This document shows, in pieces, positions 1 to 6,367 of a stretch of 64,000 nt of DNA (the stretch's first letter is position 1; every line of letters begins with the position of its first letter). The stretch lies in the NCBI GenBank assembly GCA_016281055.1, contig JAEEHW010000082.1, forward strand, positions 62,001-126,000, read 5' to 3'. This DNA is from Prevotella sp. (GTDB taxonomy: Bacteria > Bacteroidota > Bacteroidia > Bacteroidales > Bacteroidaceae). A program made the position numbers and the translations under genes. The notes below the pieces were generated by a model. The model was given only the letters and a program-made list of their open reading frames with translations, ran no database searches and had not been told where the DNA came from.

Positions 1-873
1 AAACCATCCGAAGGGCAGCAGCTTTCCATGACTTTTCTTTATTCCGTCAGATATGTCGCGGCATGTCACAGCTACACCGACCAGTTGTCCCTTGTCGTCT
101 TCCACTACGGGTACCATATCCATGTCAACGACAGGAAGAAAGGTGTGAAGCACATCGTCTGCCTGTTCTGGAGAGAATGGTGCAAACCCATAGAGTGGGG
201 TATATGCTTCATTCAGCAGGTCGAAAACCTTCTTGCCGTAACTGTCATAGACTTCTTTCTTCGTCTTTTGCAACACTTTCACGCCGAACTCCTGTTTGGA
301 GTAGTCAGCAACGCGTTGAAAGCGTGGCGGTACTTTTTCGGGTACCTTGAAACGGATTTGCAGCCAGTCGGCAGCTTTTGTGAACCCCAGTCGCTCCATG
401 TGTGTGCGATAGTATGACGGATTCCAGTTCTCCATAAAACAGCCGTCAAGGTCGAAGTCTTCGATGAGCATCCCTTCCTTGTCAAAGTCCGTGATGCCCA
501 TAGGACCTTGTATCTCAGTCATTCCATGTTCGGCTCCCCATTGTTCAACAGTTTTCAGTAATGCCTCAGAGACTGCACAGTCATCTGTGAATTCTATGTG
601 TGTGAACCGAACAATCTTTTTGCTCCATGATTCGTTGGACTTGTGGCTGATAATGGCAGTGATGCGTCCTGCACATTCTCCGTTTTTGTATGCCACAAAA
701 GGTTGTACTTCTGCAAACTGAAGGCTGCGGTTTTTCTTGGGGTTAAAAAAATTGCGAATATCAGCATCCATGTCCGGTACGTATTGTCTTGTATTTCTGT
801 ACAGACGATGCGGTAAGGAGACGAAATCGTTCATCTCTTTCTTCGTGTCGGCTTTTTTTATTAGAATGCTCAT
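1..873 (-). CDS. GNAT-like N-acetyltransferase family protein (3' part outside window)
   Basis: Partial gene on minus. Its start codon is at 871-873 and the reading frame stays open to the window edge, giving at least 291 residues. The protein begins MSILIKKADTKKEMNDFV and carries a motif rich in aromatic and charged residues (LYRNTRQYVPD, then NFFNPKKN). This pattern is typical of the roughly 380-residue GNAT-like proteins of Bacteroidetes, which resemble E. coli YghO. A central stretch reads GPMGITDFDKEGMLIEDFD. The substrate is unknown. The C-terminal acetyl-CoA-binding part would lie mostly in the missing piece. A minus-strand TAATTTTG box at 901-908 fits as its promoter, divergent from the channel gene. 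The family assignment comes from overall resemblance, not from a seen catalytic residue. Confidence 0.7.
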   Translation of the reverse strand, partial: MSILIKKADTKKEMNDFVSLPHRLYRNTRQYVPDMDADIRNFFNPKKNRSLQFAEVQPFVAYKNGECAGRITAIISHKSNESWSKKIVRFTHIEFTDDCAVSEALLKTVEQWGAEHGMTEIQGPMGITDFDKEGMLIEDFDLDGCFMENWNPSYYRTHMERLGFTKAADWLQIRFKVPEKVPPRFQRVADYSKQEFGVKVLQKTKKEVYDSYGKKVFDLLNEAYTPLYGFAPFSPEQADDVLHTFLPVVDMDMVPVVEDDKGQLVGVAVTCRDISDGIKKSHGKLLPFGWF

Positions 874-900
874 TTCGCAATAAATATTTATTATAGAGTG

Positions 901-908
901 CAAAATTA
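901..908 (-). promoter_or_regulatory. -7 box for the GNAT-like gene
   Basis: Reads TAATTTTG on the minus strand and matches the Bacteroidetes -7 consensus TAnnTTTG. It lies 28 bp upstream of the minus-strand start codon at 873. No clear -33 TTTG was picked out. Confidence 0.45.
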
Positions 909-940
909 CAAAAATATTTTCATACGTGCAAGTTTTTTAG

Positions 941-948
941 TAAATTTG
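941..948 (+). promoter_or_regulatory. -7 box for the TRIC-family channel gene
   Basis: TAAATTTG matches TAnnTTTG and lies 33 bp upstream of the ATG at 982. It is arranged back to back with the minus-strand box at 901-908. Confidence 0.5.
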
Positions 949-981
949 CAAACGTTATTGAATTGAAATAAATATTATAGT

Positions 982-1599
982 ATGGAACAGGATATTATTA
1001 TTAAAATAATTGAATTGTTGGGCACTTTTGCTTTTGCCATTTCAGGAATCCGTCATGCTGCAGCAAAGCAATTTGATTGGTTTGGTGGTTACGTGTGTGG
1101 CATAGCAGTGGCCATAGGAGGCGGTACGATACGTGATTTGATGTTGTCAACAACACCATTCTGGATGACTACACCTATTTATATGATATGCACAGCTGTT
1201 GCTTTATTGACGGTGGTGTGGTTTGGAAAGTGGATGGAACCTTTGAAAAACGCATGGTTCGTTTTTGACACACTGGGTCTTGCCCTGTTCACTATAGCCG
1301 GCATACAGAAGAGCCTGTTATTTGGACAGCCATATTGGATTGCCATTATCATGGGATGTATCACTGGAGCTGCGGGAGGTGTCATACGTGATGTCTTGTT
1401 GAACAATGAACCTGTGATATTCCACAAGGAGATATATGCCATAGCATCGGTTCTGGGTGGACTTGCTTATTGGGCGCTCAATGTGTTTGACTTACAGGTG
1501 GAGTGGTGTGCGGTGACGAGTTTCATCGTAACATGTGTGATACGTTTCCTGGCTGTGAAATATCATATATCGTTGCCTGTGTTGAGAGAAAAGAAGTGA
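982..1599 (+). CDS. Trimeric intracellular cation channel / UPF0126 family membrane protein
   Basis: The product is 205 residues and almost entirely hydrophobic, with about seven membrane segments. It shows the two internal glycine-rich repeats of the UPF0126/TRIC family: GIAVAIGGGTIRDLM near residues 38-52 and the matching GCITGAAGGVIRDVLL near 128-143. Bacterial members are inner-membrane proteins reported as potassium-permeable channels or, in some annotations, small-solute transporters. The physiological substrate here cannot be told from sequence. Length is normal for the family. The gene stands alone, with its own -7 box and a strong bidirectional terminator separating it from uxaA. Confidence 0.9.
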   Translation: MEQDIIIKIIELLGTFAFAISGIRHAAAKQFDWFGGYVCGIAVAIGGGTIRDLMLSTTPFWMTTPIYMICTAVALLTVVWFGKWMEPLKNAWFVFDTLGLALFTIAGIQKSLLFGQPYWIAIIMGCITGAAGGVIRDVLLNNEPVIFHKEIYAIASVLGGLAYWALNVFDLQVEWCAVTSFIVTCVIRFLAVKYHISLPVLREKK

Positions 1600-1620
1600 C
1601 TGTTTCTAATGTGATAAAAA

Positions 1621-1660
1621 ACAAACGGCGGCTGATGAATTATCGTCAGCCGCCGTTTGT
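1621..1660. terminator. Bidirectional terminator between the channel gene and uxaA
   Basis: Perfect 15-bp inverted repeat (arm ACAAACGGCGGCTGA) around a 10-nt loop, placed between two convergent stop codons at 1599 and 1685. It is flanked by A-rich sequence on the left and T-rich sequence on the right, so it can serve both genes. Confidence 0.85.
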
Positions 1661-1684
1661 TAATTGAAATACTTGTAATCGATT

Positions 1685-3181
1685 TTATAGAGTTACTCCG
1701 TTTTTGAAGATGGAGATTTCGCTATAGCCGTTTATTTCGTTGCGTGCTTTTTCCCCAGAAGCCACAGCAAGAACTTTATCAATGAATTCCGGAACCAAAT
1801 CCTTCATCGTCTTTCCACCGTCCACAAGTTGACCGGCGTTGAAGTCTATCCAGTTGGTCTTACGGCGATAAAGGTCGCTGTTGGTGGAGATTTTCATTGT
1901 TGGTACGAATGTTCCGAATGGTGTGCCACGGCCGGTGGTGAAAAGTACCATGTGGCATCCAGCTGATGCTAATGCCGTTGCAGCAACGAGGTCGTTGCCA
2001 GGGGCAGAAAGCAAGTTCAGTCCGTTCTTCTCAAGACGGTCGCCATATTCAAGGACGCCGCTTACAGGAGCACGGCCACATTTCTGTGTGCATCCCAGAG
2101 CTTTGTCTTCAAGTGTGGATATACCTCCAGCTTTGTTGCCTGGTGAAGGATTTTCGCCTACGGGCTCACCATGTGACAAGAAATAGTTCTTGAAATTATT
2201 TATGAGTGAAACTGTTTGATCAAACAATTCTTTTGTCTTGCAACGGTTCATGAGTATTGTTTCTGCACCAAACATCTCTGGAACCTCAGTGAGTATTGAA
2301 GTGCCGCCTTGAGCGACGAGCCAGTCGGAGAACTCTCCTTCCAAAGGGTTGGCAGTGATGCCTGAGAAACCGTCAGAGCCACCACACTTCAGACCTACGC
2401 GCAGTTTGCTGACGGGAACATCCTCACGTTTATCTTCCTTTGCAATGGCATATAATTCGCGAAGCACACGCATACATTCCTCTGTTTCGTCACCTTCAAC
2501 TTTCTGTGTGACAATCAAGCGTACACGGTCTTTGTCATAGTCTCCCAGCATAGCCATGAAATCATCAGGTTGGTTGTTCTCACAGCCAAGCGACAATACC
2601 AGTACTCCTGCTGCATTTGGATGCAATACTATGTCACGAAGTATTTTTCTGGTAGCTTCATGGTCTTCTGAAAGTTGTGAACATCCGTAATTGTGGTGCC
2701 ATGCATGTACCGCATCGATGCCTTCGAGGTTAGTCTCTTTTTCAAGACGTTTCGCAACCTCTTCTGCTATGCCGTTGACACAACCTACCGTTGGGACTAT
2801 CCAAATCTCATTACGTATTCCCACATCACCATTTTTTCGAACATATCCCTTGAATGTACGTTCTTCTTTGGCGATGGAAAGTTTTTCATTTACTGGATTA
2901 TAGGTGTACTCCAGTGTTCCTGAGAGATTTGTTTTCAGGTTGTTTTCATTTACCCATTCACCAGCTTTCAAGGACTTGCGTGCATGTCCTATGGGGTAGC
3001 CATACTTTATTATGTCCTCACCCTCAGTTTTGTCCATAATCAACACCTTGTGACCGGCAGGGGTGTCTTGTAATACGGAGATGTCTTTGCCGTCAACATT
3101 GATTATCTCCCCCTTCTTCATGGCTTGCAAACAAACGACCACGCTGTCTGCCGGGTTGATTTTAAGGAATTTTTGTTCCAT
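1685..3181 (-). CDS. uxaA: Altronate dehydratase (UxaA family)
   Basis: The 498-residue product has the full UxaA layout: an N-terminal SAF-like domain (roughly residues 1-95), then the catalytic UxaA/GarD part. Recognisable motifs are HAWHHNYGCSQ, SLGCENNQPDDF, KCGGSDGFSGITANP and CTQKCGRAPVSGV, rich in cysteines and histidines likely to bind iron. The enzyme removes water from D-altronate to give 2-keto-3-deoxygluconate in hexuronate breakdown. It sits 36 bp after the LacI-type regulator gene on the same strand. The next two enzymes of the pathway (KDG kinase and KDPG aldolase) are transcribed divergently, so regulator, dehydratase, kinase and aldolase form one module. The upstream steps (uronate isomerase and altronate oxidoreductase) are not in this window. 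Galactarate dehydratase is a related alternative, but it is less likely beside kdgK and eda. Confidence 0.9.
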   Translation of the reverse strand: MEQKFLKINPADSVVVCLQAMKKGEIINVDGKDISVLQDTPAGHKVLIMDKTEGEDIIKYGYPIGHARKSLKAGEWVNENNLKTNLSGTLEYTYNPVNEKLSIAKEERTFKGYVRKNGDVGIRNEIWIVPTVGCVNGIAEEVAKRLEKETNLEGIDAVHAWHHNYGCSQLSEDHEATRKILRDIVLHPNAAGVLVLSLGCENNQPDDFMAMLGDYDKDRVRLIVTQKVEGDETEECMRVLRELYAIAKEDKREDVPVSKLRVGLKCGGSDGFSGITANPLEGEFSDWLVAQGGTSILTEVPEMFGAETILMNRCKTKELFDQTVSLINNFKNYFLSHGEPVGENPSPGNKAGGISTLEDKALGCTQKCGRAPVSGVLEYGDRLEKNGLNLLSAPGNDLVAATALASAGCHMVLFTTGRGTPFGTFVPTMKISTNSDLYRRKTNWIDFNAGQLVDGGKTMKDLVPEFIDKVLAVASGEKARNEINGYSEISIFKNGVTL

Positions 3182-3217
3182 AGTTATTGATTTAATGTTA
3201 TTAATGTTTTTATATAG

Positions 3218-4288
3218 TTAGATTTGAGTCCTGCGGTAAAAATCGACGTTTTCCTTTGATAATATCTCAATAGGCATATAGTTTACGGGCGTAACATCCT
3301 TCTTCAATATGATAGCTCGCACGAGTGCATCAACGCTGTAATACCCCTGCTGGTAGCCATGCTGTGCAATCAGGAAAGAGATGCTGCCGTTTCTTACACA
3401 GCGTGCATTTTTCTCAACCATGTCGTATCCCATTATTTGAACATTGCGCCTGTTTGTTTTCAAAAGGAAATCACCAACTAAGTGAGCTTTTGAATTAAGC
3501 GTGATGCAATGGTGAGTGTTGGGGTGCTTCTCGAAATAATCTTCGAGTAACTGTGTGTATAGTTTTCGTGTACTTAAATAAGGAAGGTCAAGAACATGGA
3601 TTTGTACATCGGGGAAGTGGTCTTTCATGTAATGCCTAAAACCTACTTCACGATTGTCTTGTTGCTTGCTTGCAACGTGTATTCCGTCAAGAGTCTGCTT
3701 CATGAGCATGATTTCTTTCTCCTCATGAGCAATGAGCATCAGCATCTTGGCAGCAAAATATCCGCTGGCAAATGAATCCTGCCCATAGAAAGCCAAAGGA
3801 CGGAGATCTGGCAGATATGAGTCCAACATTATAAAAGGAATGTTGCGACTGTGTAATTGATCAGTGAACTGTTTTGTGTAATCAAGTTTCGTGGGCACCA
3901 TGACAACACCATCCGGAGTTGCCTCAAGAATCTTCTCATATTGCTCTTTGAATGACTCTATGTCATTGCGCTTGTAATACTTAAAGGTTACATGCACATG
4001 GAAATCCCGTCTTACATCACAGCATTTCTTCTGTCCCTGTTCCACTTCTTCCCAATATGCCTCACTTTCATGCTTAGGCATAAGACAAAAGAAATCATAC
4101 CTGCGACTGTTGGCCAAAGCACTGGCATAGGCATTTGGCTCATATTTCATTTCTTCGAGAGCCTTGTTTACTTTTTCAAGAGCTTTCTTTGAAACGTTAG
4201 GGCGGTTGTGTAATACACGGTCAACCGTTCCAGCTGATACACCGGCTTTTTCTGCAATGTCCCTGATTGTAATGCGTTCTGTAGGCAT
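3218..4288 (-). CDS. LacI-family transcriptional regulator of the hexuronate genes
   Basis: The 356-residue product has an N-terminal LacI helix-turn-helix (residues about 6-30, ITIRDIAEKAGVSAGTVDRV), a hinge helix near residues 50-60 (EPNAYASALA) and a periplasmic-binding-protein-like effector domain. It is the first gene of a minus-strand pair with uxaA and faces kdgK-eda. The divergent intergenic region holds two copies of a TTGTG-N6-CACA(A/C) dyad, good candidates for its operators. By analogy with LacI family members the effector would be a pathway intermediate such as KDG or a uronate, but this is inference. The length is normal and the helix-turn-helix is intact. Confidence 0.88.
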   Translation of the reverse strand: MPTERITIRDIAEKAGVSAGTVDRVLHNRPNVSKKALEKVNKALEEMKYEPNAYASALANSRRYDFFCLMPKHESEAYWEEVEQGQKKCCDVRRDFHVHVTFKYYKRNDIESFKEQYEKILEATPDGVVMVPTKLDYTKQFTDQLHSRNIPFIMLDSYLPDLRPLAFYGQDSFASGYFAAKMLMLIAHEEKEIMLMKQTLDGIHVASKQQDNREVGFRHYMKDHFPDVQIHVLDLPYLSTRKLYTQLLEDYFEKHPNTHHCITLNSKAHLVGDFLLKTNRRNVQIMGYDMVEKNARCVRNGSISFLIAQHGYQQGYYSVDALVRAIILKKDVTPVNYMPIEILSKENVDFYRRTQI

Positions 4289-4345
4289 CTTAATTAGTCC
4301 TTTTGTTCCTTAAATAATCCTATTGTGATTGATTTACGATAAGTT

Positions 4346-4411
4346 TTGTGTTATTACACACTAAAACAAGTGCAAAAATAGTAAAAAAAAACGAATTGTG
4401 CGAATACACAA
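4346..4411. promoter_or_regulatory. Two candidate LacI-family operators, exactly 50 bp apart
   Basis: Site 1 at 4346-4361 and site 2 at 4396-4411 both read TTGTG-N6-CACA(A/C). They lie in the 307-bp gap between the divergent regulator/uxaA and kdgK/eda units. A minus-strand TATTTTTG box at 4373-4380 sits between them, so binding could control the regulator's own promoter as well as kdgK. The rest of the gap is A/T runs and the kdgK promoter. Assignment is by pattern only. Confidence 0.5.
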
Positions 4412-4462
4412 GCGTTTTTTTGAAAAAAAACACAAGAAAAGAAAGTTTTTCATCTATTTTTC

Positions 4463-4493
4463 TTTGATATTTCGAAAATAATGTCTAACTTTG
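4463..4493 (+). promoter_or_regulatory. Promoter of kdgK-eda
   Basis: TTTG at 4463-4466, a 19-bp spacer, then TAACTTTG at 4486-4493. This is a near-ideal Bacteroidetes vegetative promoter about 100 bp upstream of the kdgK ATG. Confidence 0.7.
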
Positions 4494-4595
4494 TACTCGT
4501 AAAGTATTTTGTCGCGACTTGTGAAAGGTAACAATTATTAGCTTAATGTTAAATCAAATACTATCAATAACAACTAAAAATATAAAAAAAGAACT

Positions 4596-5618
4596 ATGGC
4601 AAAAGTAGTTACATTAGGCGAGATTATGCTTCGTCTTTCCCCGAATGGTCAGGATCGTTTTGTTCAGACCGATGTGTTTCGTATTATCCCTGGTGGCGGT
4701 GAAGCCAATGTGGCAGTGAGCTGCGCAAACTATGGACATGATGCATATCTTGTAACCAAACTTCCTGCTCATGAGATTGGACAGATTGCAGTAAATTCTC
4801 TTCGTCGTTATGGCGTTAACACAAAGTATATTGCTCGTGGTGGTGACCGTGTTGGCTTGTACTATTGTGAGACAGGTGCTTCTATGCGTCCTTCCAAGGT
4901 GATTTATGACCGCGCTCATTCTGCTATTGCAGAGGCTGATCCATCAGATTTTGATTTCGATGCAATAATGGAAGGTGCTGACTGGTTCCACTGGTCTGGT
5001 ATTACACCTGCTATTTCAGACAAGGCTGCAGAACTTACAAAATTGGCTTGCCAGGCTGCAAAGCGTCATGGTGTGACAGTTTCTGTTGACCTCAACTTCC
5101 GTAAGAAGCTGTGGACATCAGAGAAGGCTATATCTATTATGCGCCCACTTATGGAATATGTAGATGTATGTATCGGTAATGAGGAAGATGCAGAACTCTG
5201 CTTAGGTTTCAAGCCAGAGGCTGACGTAGAGGGCGGAGAAACAAACGCTGCTGGTTACGAGGGTATCTTCAAGCAGATGAAGGAGAAGTTTGGATTCAAG
5301 TATGTTGTTTCAACATTGCGTGAGTCTTTCTCTGCTACATTCAACGGCTGGAAGGCTCTCATATATGATGGTAAGGAATTCTATCAGTCAAAGCGTTATG
5401 AAATCAATCCTATCATCGATCGTGTAGGTGGTGGTGACTCTTTCTCTGGTGGACTTATCCATGGCCTGTTGACAAAGGCTACACAGGGTGAGGCTCTGGA
5501 GTTTGCTGTAGCAGCATCAGCGCTGAAGCACACTATCAACGGTGACTATAATCTTGTAGGCGTTTCTGAGGTAGAGTCATTGGCTGGTGGTAACGCTAAT
5601 GGTCGTGTACAGAGATAA
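4596..5618 (+). CDS. kdgK: 2-keto-3-deoxygluconate kinase (PfkB family)
   Basis: The 340-residue sugar kinase is of the PfkB/ribokinase fold. The N-terminal GGGEANVAVSCANYG motif (residues about 31-45) and the C-terminal signature DRVGGGDSFSGGL (about 275-287), with its catalytic aspartate in GGDS, are both intact. It phosphorylates 2-keto-3-deoxygluconate to KDPG using ATP. Identity as KDG kinase rather than another PfkB kinase rests on the immediately following KDPG aldolase (22-bp gap) and the divergent altronate dehydratase. It has its own promoter at 4463-4493 and likely control by the LacI-type regulator. Confidence 0.9.
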   Translation: MAKVVTLGEIMLRLSPNGQDRFVQTDVFRIIPGGGEANVAVSCANYGHDAYLVTKLPAHEIGQIAVNSLRRYGVNTKYIARGGDRVGLYYCETGASMRPSKVIYDRAHSAIAEADPSDFDFDAIMEGADWFHWSGITPAISDKAAELTKLACQAAKRHGVTVSVDLNFRKKLWTSEKAISIMRPLMEYVDVCIGNEEDAELCLGFKPEADVEGGETNAAGYEGIFKQMKEKFGFKYVVSTLRESFSATFNGWKALIYDGKEFYQSKRYEINPIIDRVGGGDSFSGGLIHGLLTKATQGEALEFAVAASALKHTINGDYNLVGVSEVESLAGGNANGRVQR

Positions 5619-5640
5619 TATTTCAATCATATAAAAGAAA

Positions 5641-6309
5641 ATGGCAAAGTTTGATAAGTTTCAGGTGATGGCAAAGATTGCCGATGCACCTATGGTTCCT
5701 GTATTCTATAACAAGGACGTTGATGTTTGTAAGAACGTTATCAAGGCTTGTTATGAGGGTGGAGTTCGTGCTTTTGAGTTTACCAATCGAGGTGATTTCG
5801 CTCATGAGGTGTTCGGTGAACTTTCAAAGTGGGCTGTGAAGGAGTGTCCGGAACTTGCTCTTGGTATTGGTTCTGTCGTTGATGCGCCTACAGCATCTCT
5901 GTACATTCAGCTTGGAGCAAACTTCGTGGTAGGTCCGTTGTTTAACCCTGACATCGCAGTTGTATGTAACCGTCGTTGTGTTACATATTGTCCTGGCTGC
6001 CTTACACCATCAGAGATAGGTAAAGCACAGGAAGTCGGCTGTGATTTCACTAAGGTCTTCCCTGGTGACGTTGTAGGTCCAAATCTCATTAAGGGTCTTA
6101 TGGCACCAATGCCATGGTCAAAGATTATGGTTACCGGTGGCGTTGCTCCTGAGGAAGAAAACTTGAAGGGTTGGTTCAAGGCAGGTGTGTTCTGCGTTGG
6201 AATGGGCTCAAAGTTGTTCCCGAAAGACAAAGTGGCTGCAGGTGATTGGCAGTACATAACAGATAAATGTAAAGAAGCACTTGGCTATTGTGCAGCTGCT
6301 AAGGCTTAA
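5641..6309 (+). CDS. eda: 2-dehydro-3-deoxyphosphogluconate (KDPG) aldolase
   Basis: The 222-residue class I aldolase is a single TIM barrel. It shows the family pattern: EFTNRG near residue 46, GIGSVVDAP near 83, and the Schiff-base lysine in DFTKVFPGD near residues 135-143, followed by MVTGGV. It cleaves KDPG to pyruvate and glyceraldehyde 3-phosphate, ending the uronate route in glycolysis; many members also act on 4-hydroxy-2-oxoglutarate. It follows kdgK by 22 bp and ends 15 bp before a strong terminator hairpin that overlaps the start of the next gene. Confidence 0.92.
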   Translation: MAKFDKFQVMAKIADAPMVPVFYNKDVDVCKNVIKACYEGGVRAFEFTNRGDFAHEVFGELSKWAVKECPELALGIGSVVDAPTASLYIQLGANFVVGPLFNPDIAVVCNRRCVTYCPGCLTPSEIGKAQEVGCDFTKVFPGDVVGPNLIKGLMAPMPWSKIMVTGGVAPEEENLKGWFKAGVFCVGMGSKLFPKDKVAAGDWQYITDKCKEALGYCAAAKA

Positions 6310-6324
6310 TAATAATAGTTTTAA

Positions 6325-6367
6325 AGGCTCCACAAAGTACATGTTGGCTTTGTGGAGTCTTTTTTTT
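6325..6367 (+). terminator. Intrinsic terminator of kdgK-eda, containing the start codon of the next gene
   Basis: A 13-bp stem (arms 6325-6337 and 6348-6360, one G-T wobble) with a 10-nt loop is followed by a run of T at 6360-6367. The loop contains the ATG at 6341 that best starts the downstream sensor gene. The T run codes for the phenylalanines of its signal peptide. Confidence 0.8.
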
